Below, piece after piece: positions 16,287 to 25,443 of a stretch of DNA of 64,000 bases (within the stretch, counting starts at the first letter, position 1; each line of letters opens with the position of its first letter). The stretch is from a bacterium. Its GTDB lineage: Bacteria; Actinomycetota; Acidimicrobiia; Spongiisociales; JAENVV01. The DNA is taken from NCBI GenBank assembly GCA_024641305.1, contig JAHEDI010000018.1, forward strand, positions 1 to 64,000, in the 5' to 3' direction. The position numbers and the translations under genes were made by a program. Under the pieces are notes generated by a model that had not been told where the DNA came from, searched no databases, and saw only the letters and a list, made by a program, of their open reading frames with translations.

Positions 16287-17736
16287 GCTCGATGAACTGG
16301 CGGCGACTGTGGATGGTTCCAAGGTCATCGGGGCTGGCAACCCGGTCATCGTCGACGCAACTCACGACAGCAGAACTGTCAAGCCCGGCAGCCTCTACGT
16401 AGCCATCCACGGGTCTTCCGTGGATGGCCATGATTTTATCCCGCAGGCCATCTCCCGAGGTGCCGCGGCGGTCTGTGTTGACCACTATGTGGAGTCCGGT
16501 ATTCCTCAGCTTCAGGTGCCATCTACCAGGGCTGCCCTGGGCCGACTCTCGGCTGCCGTTTGGGGGCACCCGTCGAGAAACTTCAACCTGGTCGGCGTCA
16601 CGGGTACGAACGGCAAGACGACCGTTACCCACATGATCGAGGCCATCACCACCGCGGCCGGCAAACGAACGGGACTCATCGGGACCATCGGAGCGAGAGT
16701 GACCGGCGGGCCAACCCACGAAGCCATAAAGATCCCGCTCGAGCGGACCACTCCCGAGGCGACCGATCTCCAAAGGCTATTTGCAGAGATGGCGATAGCT
16801 GGGGTGGAAGTCGTTGTCATGGAGGTGTCATCCCATGCGCTGAGTCTCAGCCGGGTGGCAGGAACTGAATTCGCCGTCGGAGCGTTCACCAACCTGTCAC
16901 AAGATCACCTTGATTTCCATGAGACGATGGAGGACTACTTCGCGGCGAAAGCATCGTTGTTCGACAGCGTGCCCGTGGCGGTGGTCCAGGCCGACAACCC
17001 CTGGGGGAGGCGACTCATTGAGCGGCTCCCGGATTCCACGACTGTGGTAGCTGTCGGAGAGGGGGGCGAGGTGACAGCCACGGGAGTCACCTTGCACGTT
17101 GATCATTCGACCTTCACCCTCAATCTTGACTCCGGGAGCTTCCTGGTCCGGCTTCCGATCGCCGGACGGTTCAATATCGACAACGCACTGGTGGCGGCCG
17201 GGTGCGCCCGTCAGTTGGGGATCCCCCTCGACGTGATCGTCGACGGCTTGTCCGCCTTGCTGCCCGTTCCGGGCAGGTTTGAGCATGTTCAATCTGAATC
17301 CGGTCTCGATGTTGTGGTCGACTACGCCCACACCCCCGACGGTGTCGAAAACGCGGTCGCGGCGGGTCGAGCGATGACGTCAGGGCGGTTGATCGTCGTC
17401 GTTGGTGCGGGAGGAGATCGAGATCAGGGCAAGCGTCCCCACATGGGTGCGGCCGCCGCAGCCGCGGACTGGGTCTTCGTGACATCGGATAACCCGCGTT
17501 CAGAGCGCCCGGACGACATCATTGCTCAGGTGATGGCAGGCATTGACGAAACCTCCCGCGTCACAGTCGAGCCCGATCGGCGTCGAGCCATCCTGGCCGC
17601 AGTTGGACAAGCTCGCCCAGGTGATCTTGTCATGATTCTCGGTAAAGGGCACGAGCAGGGGCAAGACATTGGGGGCGTGATCCACCCATTTGATGATCGT
17701 GCGGTGGCTCAAGAAGCCATGGGAGTTGCCCGATGA
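16279..17736 (+). CDS. murE: UDP-MurNAc-tripeptide synthetase MurE
   Basis: MurE adds the third amino acid to UDP-MurNAc-L-Ala-D-Glu in the cytoplasm. The 485-residue protein has the Mur ligase three-domain layout, the ATP-binding motif TGTNGKTT (K113) and the substrate motif DNPRSE (404-409). DNPR followed by S/A-E is the signature of enzymes that add meso-diaminopimelate, so the cell wall is probably meso-DAP type. The start overlaps the ftsI stop by 8 bp, and the stop overlaps the mraY start (ATGA). murF, which normally follows, is not here. Confidence 0.96.
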   Translation: MLRLDELAATVDGSKVIGAGNPVIVDATHDSRTVKPGSLYVAIHGSSVDGHDFIPQAISRGAAAVCVDHYVESGIPQLQVPSTRAALGRLSAAVWGHPSRNFNLVGVTGTNGKTTVTHMIEAITTAAGKRTGLIGTIGARVTGGPTHEAIKIPLERTTPEATDLQRLFAEMAIAGVEVVVMEVSSHALSLSRVAGTEFAVGAFTNLSQDHLDFHETMEDYFAAKASLFDSVPVAVVQADNPWGRRLIERLPDSTTVVAVGEGGEVTATGVTLHVDHSTFTLNLDSGSFLVRLPIAGRFNIDNALVAAGCARQLGIPLDVIVDGLSALLPVPGRFEHVQSESGLDVVVDYAHTPDGVENAVAAGRAMTSGRLIVVVGAGGDRDQGKRPHMGAAAAAADWVFVTSDNPRSERPDDIIAQVMAGIDETSRVTVEPDRRRAILAAVGQARPGDLVMILGKGHEQGQDIGGVIHPFDDRAVAQEAMGVAR

Positions 17737-18800
17737 TCACGATGTTCGTGGCGGCGGCTCTCGGGTTCTTCGTGGCTCTGTTTGCCACCAGTCCGGCGAT
17801 CCGGATCCTGCGCGCCCGGAACATTGGTCAGTTCATTCAGGAAGAAGTAGAGGGCCATAGCCACAAACACGGGACGCCGACCATGGGCGGGCTCGTGATC
17901 ATCGCGGCAGTTGTGGTGGGGTATGTCGGGTCTCATTGGTCGCTCGCTCCTGAGAGTGCCGGCGGCGGCCTTGAGTTTGGTGGGTTCACCGTTGGAGGCG
18001 GTCTTGTGATGCTGGCCTTCCTTGGGATGGGCATCATCGGATTTCTGGACGACTTCCAGAAGGTATCGAAGGAACGGAACCTGGGGCTCTCGTCGTCTGG
18101 CAAGTTCGCCGGGCAGTTGGCGATTGCGGCCATTTTCGCGTTTGTACTCACCCGCACGGATTTTTCGTTGGAGATTTCGTTTACGCGCTCGCTTGACTGG
18201 TCCATTCCGGTGTGGGCGTTTGTCCTCTGGGCACTGTTCATGCTCACTGCCACAGCCAACGCCGTCAACATCACCGACGGCCTCGACGGCCTCGCGTCGG
18301 GCTCGAGCGCCCTGGTATTCGGTGCCTATATGGTGATGTCGTACTGGATCTTTCGAAATCCCGAGTTCTACGGTCGTTTCATCGCGCAAGACCTCTCGGC
18401 GCTTGATCTGGCCCGATTTGCGGCCGCATTGTCAGGAGCGACCCTCGGGTTCTTGTGGTGGAACGCGGCTCCGGCGCAGATCTTCATGGGTGACGTTGGT
18501 TCACAATCCCTCGGTGGAGCCATGGCAGCTCTGGCTCTCCTAACGAACACGCACCTTCTGTTGCCGATCCTCGGCGGTCTGTTCGTCATGGAAACGCTGA
18601 GTGTCATCTTGCAGGTCGCATCCTTCAAGAGCACCGGAAAACGGATCTTTCGTATGGCGCCGATCCACCATCACTTCGAGATGCTCGGATGGCCGGAGAC
18701 GACCATCATCATCCGATTCTGGATTATCGGGGCCCTCTGTGTAGCTGCCGGTCTTGGCATCTTCTATGGCGACTTTGTGACTTCAGGTGGTATCCCATGA
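17733..18800 (+). CDS. mraY: Phospho-N-acetylmuramoyl-pentapeptide transferase MraY
   Basis: MraY transfers phospho-MurNAc-pentapeptide to undecaprenyl phosphate, making lipid I. The 355-residue integral membrane protein has about ten helices. Conserved motifs are HKHGTPTMGGL near the N-terminus, FLDDFQK, NAVNITDGLDGLASG, the magnesium-binding FMGDVGS, and MAPIHHHFE in the last cytoplasmic loop. It overlaps murE upstream and murD downstream by 4 nt each. The presence of a pentapeptide-using enzyme implies that MurF activity exists elsewhere in the genome. Confidence 0.97.
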   Translation: MITMFVAAALGFFVALFATSPAIRILRARNIGQFIQEEVEGHSHKHGTPTMGGLVIIAAVVVGYVGSHWSLAPESAGGGLEFGGFTVGGGLVMLAFLGMGIIGFLDDFQKVSKERNLGLSSSGKFAGQLAIAAIFAFVLTRTDFSLEISFTRSLDWSIPVWAFVLWALFMLTATANAVNITDGLDGLASGSSALVFGAYMVMSYWIFRNPEFYGRFIAQDLSALDLARFAAALSGATLGFLWWNAAPAQIFMGDVGSQSLGGAMAALALLTNTHLLLPILGGLFVMETLSVILQVASFKSTGKRIFRMAPIHHHFEMLGWPETTIIIRFWIIGALCVAAGLGIFYGDFVTSGGIP

Positions 18801-20092
18801 GATTGTTGATTCTGGGTGGGGGAGTCTCTGGACGATCCGCCGCCGGTCTGGGCCGACGCCTGGGGCATGACGTTGAAATCTTTGAGACAGATAGCGAAAA
18901 CGCTCGATTGTTGCGCTCCGACGGATTCCGAGTTGTCTCCGATTCTTGGGCGGCCTCAATGCTTGAAGGTGTCGATGTGGTGGTGACGTCTCCCGGGCTT
19001 GCGGAATCGTCTGATCCGATTGTCGAAACGCTGTCGGCGGGCGTATCCCTCATAAGTGAAATCGAGTGGGCATCGCGAGAACTCCGGGCCCCGTACGCGG
19101 CAGTTACCGGAACGAATGGGAAGACCACCGTTACCGCACTTACCGCCGAGATTCTGTCGGCGTCCGGACTCCACGTGGTAGCAGCCGGCAACATTGGGCT
19201 CGGCTTGTCCGATGTCGCCGACCAGGATTGGGATCGCGTCGTGATCGAAGTCTCCAGTTTCCAACTTCGATTCATAGACACCTTCCGGCCAGCCGTCGCC
19301 GTGTTACTCAACGTCGCCGACGATCATCTCGACTGGCATGGATCGTACGAGGCATACGCCGCCGCCAAGGCCCGGATCTTTGAGAACGCCGGGGCCGACG
19401 ATGTGCTCATATTCGACGCCGACGATGTCGGAGCGACCCACCTGGCAGCCGCGGCGAACGGACGGGTTATTCCCATTAGTGGCAAAAGCGCTCCCGAGGG
19501 TGGATACGGGGTGCGCGACGGTGCGCTCACAACCATTGGAAGTTCCATTCCGCTCACGGCACTCCGGGTAACGGACACCGCCTATCTCCTTGACATGGCG
19601 GCTGCCGCGGTGGCCGCCGAGAGTCTCGGCGCCTTACCGGAGGCGGTTCGAGACGTGCTCACGACGTTCCAACCGGGTCATCATCGCCGGACCCGGATCG
19701 GGGTATGGAACGAGGTGGCCTGGATCAATGACTCGAAAGCGACCAACCCGCACGCGGCAGTGGCCGCATGCGAAGCGTATCAATCGGTCATCTTGATAGC
19801 CGGCGGCCGAAACAAGGGGCTCGATCTGGCGCCGATGACGCAGGTGCCGTCCATCAAATACCTCATAGCGCTGGGAGAGGCGGCTCCTCAGTTACTTTCC
19901 CACTGGATGGGCCATGGGGTAGTCGTCAGCTCTCTCGACGAGGCCGTCGCGGCGGCCGCAGCGGTCGCTGAGCCAGGCGACACAGTGCTTTTGGCGCCCG
20001 GCTGTGCAAGTTTCGACATGTTCACATCATATGAAGCCCGTGGAGAGGCCTTCGAGGCCGCCGTCAAATCGTTTCAGGGAGAAGCCGCATGA
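18797..20092 (+). CDS. murD: UDP-MurNAc-L-alanine:D-glutamate ligase MurD
   Basis: MurD adds D-glutamate to UDP-MurNAc-L-Ala. The 431-residue protein begins with a nucleotide-binding fold (LLILGGGVSGRSAAGLG), has the ATP motif VTGTNGKTTVTAL, and the central NVADDHLDWHGSYEAYAAAK segment typical of MurD. ELNDSKATNP-like sequence appears as INDSKATNPHAA, and the C-terminal domain has ILIAGGRNKGLD. ATG 18797 overlaps the mraY stop; the frame extends further upstream only as an out-of-register shadow of mraY. Its stop overlaps the ftsW start by 4 nt. Confidence 0.96.
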   Translation: MRLLILGGGVSGRSAAGLGRRLGHDVEIFETDSENARLLRSDGFRVVSDSWAASMLEGVDVVVTSPGLAESSDPIVETLSAGVSLISEIEWASRELRAPYAAVTGTNGKTTVTALTAEILSASGLHVVAAGNIGLGLSDVADQDWDRVVIEVSSFQLRFIDTFRPAVAVLLNVADDHLDWHGSYEAYAAAKARIFENAGADDVLIFDADDVGATHLAAAANGRVIPISGKSAPEGGYGVRDGALTTIGSSIPLTALRVTDTAYLLDMAAAAVAAESLGALPEAVRDVLTTFQPGHHRRTRIGVWNEVAWINDSKATNPHAAVAACEAYQSVILIAGGRNKGLDLAPMTQVPSIKYLIALGEAAPQLLSHWMGHGVVVSSLDEAVAAAAAVAEPGDTVLLAPGCASFDMFTSYEARGEAFEAAVKSFQGEAA

Positions 20093-21264
20093 CTGCAGCC
20101 GTAACGTCCATTGCAAAGGTCCGCCAATCGGCCAGAAAGCGAGCCGACGCCACCCTCGCCAATCATCGAGTCTCCGTCTTCATCGTGGTCATCGTTGGGT
20201 TATTGGTGGTTATTGGCCTTGGGGCGACGCTATCTGCATCGTCGGTGATAGCCCTCGACACCGACCTTGAGCGGATCTACTTCTTCAAGCGCCAGGCAGG
20301 ATGGGTGGCGATTGGAATCGTTGTCATGGTGACCGCTGCCAAGACGCCTTACCAGTGGTACCTTAGGTTCGCTCCGTGGATCTATCTTGTCTCGATCGTC
20401 GGCCTGATTGCAGTGCTGTTTCTCGGTCAGAAAGTGGGGGGCGCCACGCGATGGATCGAAATAGGACCGATCGGCTTTCAACCCTCTGAGCTGTCCAAAT
20501 TCGGTCTACCTGTCATGCTGGCTTCGATTTTCACCAAAAAGCGGAAACTCCTCGGTGAGTTCGGCCATTTCATCGTTCCAGTGGCGGTGACGGTGGGGCT
20601 CACCGGTACCTTGCTCGTTCTCGAACCAGACTTTGGGACGGCCCTCGTGGTTGCCGTTTCCGGCATGGCGATCATCGTCGCCTCGGTCACGCCGCTGCGT
20701 TTCGTGACCTTCACCGGGGCCATTGGCATGGCCGGAGCCACTCTTCTAGCCGTTAGCCAGCCGTATCGCCTTGAGCGGGTTACGTCTTTTCTCGCGGCCG
20801 ATCCCGATCTCCTCGGATCAGGGTGGCAGCTCAATCAGAGCCTGAACGCACTCGGCACTGGAGGAGTATTCGGGATCGGACTCGGGCAGAGTCGGGCGCG
20901 GTGGTTGTATCTTCCGAACGCCCATACGGATTTCATTTTCGCCATCATTGGGGAAGAGATGGGTTTTGCCGGGGCGATTTTCGTGCTCGGTATGCTGGCG
21001 TGTTTGACCCTGTTGGGAGCCGTGACCGCCCTCCGGGCCCGGGACAGCTTTGGCCGCCTGTTGGCGATCGGCATCACGGCCTGGATCTGTGCTCAGGCCG
21101 TTGTCAATATCGGCGGGGTGGTAGGTGCCCTCCCGATTTCTGGCATCGCCCTTCCGTTCGTTTCCTACGGTGGCACTGCCATCGTGATGGCCATGGCAAG
21201 TGCCGGCGTTCTCATCAACATTGCCGGTCAGGGTCGGGCTGGCGGGATGCACGCCAAACGATGA
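20089..21264 (+). CDS. ftsW: Septal peptidoglycan glycosyltransferase FtsW
   Basis: FtsW is the SEDS-family polymerase that elongates glycan strands at the septum with FtsI. The 391-residue protein has about ten membrane helices. Family motifs include GATRWIEIGPIGFQPSE, the long extracytoplasmic loop with SGWQLNQSLNALGTGG and GIGLGQSRARWLYLPNAHTD, FIFAIIGEEMGF, and LPFVSYGGTA near the C-terminus. The ATG overlaps the murD stop, and its TGA overlaps the murG ATG. A separate RodA is not in this window. Confidence 0.96.
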   Translation: MTAAVTSIAKVRQSARKRADATLANHRVSVFIVVIVGLLVVIGLGATLSASSVIALDTDLERIYFFKRQAGWVAIGIVVMVTAAKTPYQWYLRFAPWIYLVSIVGLIAVLFLGQKVGGATRWIEIGPIGFQPSELSKFGLPVMLASIFTKKRKLLGEFGHFIVPVAVTVGLTGTLLVLEPDFGTALVVAVSGMAIIVASVTPLRFVTFTGAIGMAGATLLAVSQPYRLERVTSFLAADPDLLGSGWQLNQSLNALGTGGVFGIGLGQSRARWLYLPNAHTDFIFAIIGEEMGFAGAIFVLGMLACLTLLGAVTALRARDSFGRLLAIGITAWICAQAVVNIGGVVGALPISGIALPFVSYGGTAIVMAMASAGVLINIAGQGRAGGMHAKR

Positions 21265-22340
21265 GTTATGGCATCGCAGCGGCAGGGACCGGCGGCCATG
21301 TCTTTCCAGGACTGGCGATCGCCGAAGCGCTGGAGCGCTCCGGTGTCGGAAGGGAAGAGATTGTCTTCTTCGGTGGCGCGCGGTTCGAGGCCACGGCCGT
21401 GCCCGAGGCGGGCTACGAGTTCGTGCAAGTCGAGCTTCGTGGGCTCAAACGATCCTTTAGTTCTGCCAACCTGGGAATTCCGGTTCTCGTCCACCGCGCA
21501 GCTACCACGATCGCCGAAGAGCTCCGCCGGCGATCGGTCAAAGTGGTGATCGCGACAGGAGGCTACGTAACGGTTCCAGCTGGTTGGGCGGCGCACCGGG
21601 CATCGGTTCCCTTCTTCGTCCAAGAGCAGAACGCCCACGCCGGCCTGGCTAATCGGCTCATGAGCCGGTGGGCGGTTGACGCATTCACTTCTTTCCCAAT
21701 CACTGAGGGGCTCCCCAACGGGGTGTACACCGGAAATCCACTCCGATCCGGATTCGTTGGATTCGATCGCACCCGGCTACGCCCCCTGGCGCTTGAACGC
21801 TACGGGCTCAACCCCGAAACACCTGTCCTTGGCGTGGTGGGAGGCAGCCTTGGAGCCGGGGTCCTCAATGAGGCCATACAATCGCTCGTACGAGCCTGGA
21901 GCGGTCCGGACCTTCAAATCCTTCATCTCACGGGAACCCTTCACGGTGACGCTGTGTCGGCCCAGCCGAATCCCTTCGGAATACCGTGGAAGGTCGTACC
22001 ATTCGAGCCATCTATGGATTTTTTCTTCGCGGCATCCGATCTTCTTGTGGCGAGAGCAGGCGGCATGGTTGCCGAGATAACGGCTACCGGGACGCCCGCC
22101 CTCCTGGTGCCAGGGGACTTTGGAAGCAAGGGGCATCAACTTGCCACCGCTCGATTTGTTGAAGAAGCGGGAGGGGCGATCGTGGTGCCTGAAAACGAGC
22201 TCAATGACATAGCTGAGCGGATTGTCGAAGTTATCGGTGACGCGGAGCGGATCACTGAAATGGCACGGCGGTCAAAGGAGCTCGGACGTCCGCACGCGGC
22301 TGACGACATCGCTGGACGGTTGGTGGCTGCTCATGGTTGA
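21261..22340 (+). CDS. murG: UDP-GlcNAc:lipid I GlcNAc transferase MurG
   Basis: MurG converts lipid I into lipid II on the inner face of the membrane. The 359-residue GT28 glycosyltransferase has the glycine-rich loop AAAGTGGHVFPGLAIAEAL, the acceptor-domain HAGLANRLM and the second glycine-rich motif VVGGSLGAGVLNEA. The UDP-GlcNAc site is in ARAGGMVAEITATGTPALLVP, with FGSKGHQLATARF following. ATG 21261 overlaps the ftsW stop. Its TGA lies within the first codons of murC (8-bp overlap). Confidence 0.95.
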   Translation: MSYGIAAAGTGGHVFPGLAIAEALERSGVGREEIVFFGGARFEATAVPEAGYEFVQVELRGLKRSFSSANLGIPVLVHRAATTIAEELRRRSVKVVIATGGYVTVPAGWAAHRASVPFFVQEQNAHAGLANRLMSRWAVDAFTSFPITEGLPNGVYTGNPLRSGFVGFDRTRLRPLALERYGLNPETPVLGVVGGSLGAGVLNEAIQSLVRAWSGPDLQILHLTGTLHGDAVSAQPNPFGIPWKVVPFEPSMDFFFAASDLLVARAGGMVAEITATGTPALLVPGDFGSKGHQLATARFVEEAGGAIVVPENELNDIAERIVEVIGDAERITEMARRSKELGRPHAADDIAGRLVAAHG

Positions 22341-23703
22341 CATTGCCGGGTCGGTCCACATCATCGGTGTCGGCGGAGCCGGTATGAGCGGACTCGCCAA
22401 GCTCCTGGCCCAGCTCGGGCACTCGGTGACCGGATCCGACCTGCGTCGAGGCCCCGCCTTTGACTCGTTGAGTGATGCTGGGATCGACGTATGGGAAGGC
22501 TCCGACCCCGCTCGTATGGCAACCGCCGAACTTGTGGTTGCGTCGTCGGCGGTTCCGGACCACGATCTTGAATGGACCACTGCCCGTGATCTGGGCATCG
22601 AACGATGGCGCCGGCCGCAGTTGCTGGACGCGGTCACATCGTCGATGAACACGATTGGAGCCACTGGTACCCACGGCAAGACAACCTCGACCGCCATGAT
22701 GATCGCCTGTCTGCGCGTCCTGGGGGTCGATCCCTCATTTCTGGTCGGTGGGATGCTGACTGATATGAACACGAATGCTCACCTTGGCAACCGGGAATTG
22801 CTGGTCATCGAGGCCGATGAAGCCTTTGGTACCTTCCAATCGCTACACCTCTCTGGTTTGACCGTGACGAATGTCGAGGAGGAACACCTCGATTACTACG
22901 AGACTCTGTACCGCTTGGAAGATGCCTTCGCGCAGGTTGTTCGCAATACGAATGGCCCGGTCACGGTGAATCGAGACGATCCGGGCGGACGCCGGTTGGC
23001 CGAGCGCACGGGCGCCACCACGTATGGCCTGTCGGAGTCGGCTGACTGGGTTATCAGCGATATCGTTGAGGCCCCTCACGGAACTGGTTTCTCTCTGAGA
23101 AGTATCTCGTGGGCGGGGAAGGTGTCTGTCGCCGTTCCCGGTCTTCATAACGTCTCCAATGCGGCAGGAGTCCTTTCCGTGCTTGGTGAGATGGGGTTTG
23201 ACGTCGATCGAGCTGCCGTGGCGTTGAACGTTTTTCAGGGCACTCACCGAAGGTTCGAACATCGCGGCACGGTCGCCGGCGTCACGATCATCGATAGTTA
23301 TGCCCACCATCCCACCGAGGTGGCAGCCGATCTGCGTGCCGCCCGTCAGGGCGAATGGAAAAACATTTGGGCGGTGTTCCAACCGCATCTGTATTCAAGG
23401 ACTGCGCGGTTTTCGCGAGAGTTCGGGATGGCACTGTCTGTCGCGGATCGGGTGGTCGTTACCGACGTGTACGCGGCCCGTGAAACACCGATGCCTGGGG
23501 TAACCGGTCGGCTGGTCGCCGACGCTGCAATCGCTTCAATGGGTGGCACAGTGGAATATGTTGCTCACCGAGCCGACCTGGCCGCCTACCTGGCGGATCG
23601 GGTGGAACCCGGTGACCTGGTTCTGACCATGGGAGCTGGCGACATTACAACCATTCCTGATGAGCTTGCCGTGTTACTGGCCCGGGGGTCATCGGGGTGC
23701 TGA
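22333..23703 (+). CDS. murC: UDP-MurNAc:L-alanine ligase MurC
   Basis: MurC adds the first amino acid, L-alanine, to UDP-MurNAc. The 456-residue enzyme shows the N-terminal UDP-binding loop IIGVGGAGMSGLAKLL, the ATP motif GATGTHGKTTSTAMM, the central VIEADEAFGTF and NVEEEHLDYYETL segments, and the C-terminal DSYAHHPTEVAADL and FQPHLYSRTARF. ATG 22333 gives the canonical N-terminus and overlaps the end of murG by 8 bp. It ends 7 bp into murB. Confidence 0.96.
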   Translation: MVDIAGSVHIIGVGGAGMSGLAKLLAQLGHSVTGSDLRRGPAFDSLSDAGIDVWEGSDPARMATAELVVASSAVPDHDLEWTTARDLGIERWRRPQLLDAVTSSMNTIGATGTHGKTTSTAMMIACLRVLGVDPSFLVGGMLTDMNTNAHLGNRELLVIEADEAFGTFQSLHLSGLTVTNVEEEHLDYYETLYRLEDAFAQVVRNTNGPVTVNRDDPGGRRLAERTGATTYGLSESADWVISDIVEAPHGTGFSLRSISWAGKVSVAVPGLHNVSNAAGVLSVLGEMGFDVDRAAVALNVFQGTHRRFEHRGTVAGVTIIDSYAHHPTEVAADLRAARQGEWKNIWAVFQPHLYSRTARFSREFGMALSVADRVVVTDVYAARETPMPGVTGRLVADAAIASMGGTVEYVAHRADLAAYLADRVEPGDLVLTMGAGDITTIPDELAVLLARGSSGC

Positions 23704-24578
23704 CTGACCTAGTGCTGGCCGGAACCGTGCGTGAGGATGTCAACCTGGGAGCGTTGACCACCTACAAGGTCGGCGGTCCAGCGCGCTGGCTGCTTGAAGC
23801 TGAAAAGATAAGCGATCTCCAAGCCGTGAGTCCCTACGACGGGACGGTTCTCGTGATGGGGAGGGGTTCGAACCTGGTCGTGGCCGATGAAGGCTTCCCC
23901 GGATTGGTCATTCGACTCGGGGCGGCTTTTTCGGGCATTGGCCTGGAGGGTTATGACGTCACCGCCGGGTCGAGTGTCCCGTTGCCGGCGGTTGCTAGAG
24001 CGGCTGCCAGAGCCGGCATCGGAGGGTTCGCCTGGATGGTCGGGGTTCCCGGCTCGGTGGGAGGTGCCATCCGGATGAACGCCGGCTGTTTCGGAAGCGA
24101 CGTCTCCAACACGTTGACGTCAGCAACGGTGTTTGACCTGCGAACCGGGGTTGCCACCGAGCGGGAACCTGCCACCTTTGACTATCAATACCGATCGTCG
24201 AACTTGAATTCCCACGAGATCGTGTTGGCGGGCCAGTTTGCCGGGTCACCGGGTGATCCCGAGGAGATAGAAGATGCCATGCGAGAGATCACCCGTTGGC
24301 GACGAGACCACCAGCCGGGTGGCACCCATAATGCCGGCAGCGTGTTTAAGAACCCGGTAGGTGATGCGGCCGGCCGGATCATCGATGATCTCGGGCTTAA
24401 AGGTACCCGGGTCGGCCAGGTGTCGGTCTCGACGAAACATGCCAACTTCTTTGTCGCAGAGCCCGGAGCGACTGCCCGAGATATCCACGGGCTGGTTATG
24501 TTGGTCCAATCACTGGTTCATGAGCGCACCGGCATATGGTTAGTTCCCGAGATGGTGTTTGTGGGGTTTGGAGAATGA
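23697..24578 (+). CDS. murB: UDP-N-acetylenolpyruvoylglucosamine reductase MurB
   Basis: MurB is the FAD-dependent reductase that makes UDP-MurNAc from the enolpyruvyl intermediate. The 293-residue protein has the start motif NLGALTTYKVGGPARWL and FAD-binding VMGRGSNLVVADEGF and GVPGSVGGAIRMNAG. The proton-donor serine is in HNAGSVFKNP, and the C-terminal catalytic glutamate is in LVPEMVFVG. The GTG start overlaps the murC stop by 7 bp, and the TGA overlaps the ftsQ ATG. Confidence 0.95.
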   Translation: MLTDLVLAGTVREDVNLGALTTYKVGGPARWLLEAEKISDLQAVSPYDGTVLVMGRGSNLVVADEGFPGLVIRLGAAFSGIGLEGYDVTAGSSVPLPAVARAAARAGIGGFAWMVGVPGSVGGAIRMNAGCFGSDVSNTLTSATVFDLRTGVATEREPATFDYQYRSSNLNSHEIVLAGQFAGSPGDPEEIEDAMREITRWRRDHQPGGTHNAGSVFKNPVGDAAGRIIDDLGLKGTRVGQVSVSTKHANFFVAEPGATARDIHGLVMLVQSLVHERTGIWLVPEMVFVGFGE

Positions 24579-25351
24579 GGCAATCGGTGGACCCGCGTAT
24601 CGAAGCGCGCCGTCGCGTGGTGCAGGTGAACCGATCACGGGTCAGTACTCGTCGGTTGGTTTGGATCCTTATGGTCGTTGCCTTCTTGGCGACAGCCGTG
24701 TGGGTAATCAAGTCGCCTGCTTTATCGATCGATGCGATCGCGGTCGACGGGGCCATCAACGCGCCCGTCGAGTCCATACTGGCCGGGGCAGGGATTACTA
24801 GCGGCCAGCCGCTTCTCCTCGTCAGCACGGGGTCGGCCGAGGTGGCTCTGCGCGCCAATCCCTATGTGGCCGATGTGGCCGTTAGGAAGGTTTTTCCCAA
24901 CACCATTGAAGTGGTGGTGATCGAGCGTGTTCCGGTAGCCGTCCTCGAGCATCGAACGGGTGATGTGGTGGTCGCCGCCGACGGCATGGTCCTCGCAGCT
25001 GCTGGGGAAGTTGACGTTGCCACTCGTGGGCGGGTGTTGGCGTCTGCAGACCCGGCGAAAGTGGGGGAACGGATTACCGAGGTATTCGACCTTGCCGCGA
25101 TCCGTTTCCTGGCCGCATGGCAGGGCCTGCCAGCGGTGGTGAGCCAGATCGACGGTGAACTCTGGGCCGATGTCGACGGCTTCACGGTCCGGCTGGGCGG
25201 GCCTATTGAAATGGATCAAAAGGCGAGGTCTCTGGCTGCCGTGATTCTCGAAGGGCAGCCGACTGGGTCGCTCATCAACGTGATTGCTCCGACCCGCCCG
25301 ACCGTGATGGTCCCCGAGGCGGATTCCTCGATCCCTTCCCCGGCTCCCTGA
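24575..25351 (+). CDS. ftsQ: Cell division protein FtsQ
   Basis: FtsQ joins FtsL and FtsB in the periplasmic complex that controls septal wall synthesis. The 258-residue bitopic protein has a basic cytoplasmic N-terminus, a membrane helix at about 27-46, and a POTRA domain at about 49-118 (LSIDAIAVDGAINAPVESIL, then VADVAVRKVFPNTIEVVVIER). The beta domain follows (RVPVAVLEHRTGDVVVAADG). Its ATG overlaps the murB stop. A 92-bp gap separates it from ftsZ, which is the first break in coupling since ftsI. Confidence 0.93.
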   Translation: MRQSVDPRIEARRRVVQVNRSRVSTRRLVWILMVVAFLATAVWVIKSPALSIDAIAVDGAINAPVESILAGAGITSGQPLLLVSTGSAEVALRANPYVADVAVRKVFPNTIEVVVIERVPVAVLEHRTGDVVVAADGMVLAAAGEVDVATRGRVLASADPAKVGERITEVFDLAAIRFLAAWQGLPAVVSQIDGELWADVDGFTVRLGGPIEMDQKARSLAAVILEGQPTGSLINVIAPTRPTVMVPEADSSIPSPAP

Positions 25352-25443
25352 ACCTCTACTAGAGGGTTAGCTAGATACCCTTTACGGTTGCAAGATTAGG
25401 GGTTAGGTTGAGGTTGAACCCCGCTTTCCCCGGAGACAAAACC

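Noticed and set aside
15441..16349. 302-codon open frame on the minus strand
   Set aside because: It lies opposite the conserved transpeptidase domain of ftsI and the start of murE. Its translation is low in hydrophobic structure and shows no motif; it is a codon-bias shadow.
16279..17736. MurE-MurF fusion explaining the absent murF
   Set aside because: The product is 485 residues with a single ATP-binding motif and one set of Mur ligase domains, the normal size for MurE alone.
25352..25443. Intrinsic terminator before ftsZ
   Set aside because: The AGGGT/ACCCT stem is only 5 bp, is AT-poor, and is followed by TT rather than a T-tract. It would be weak at best.
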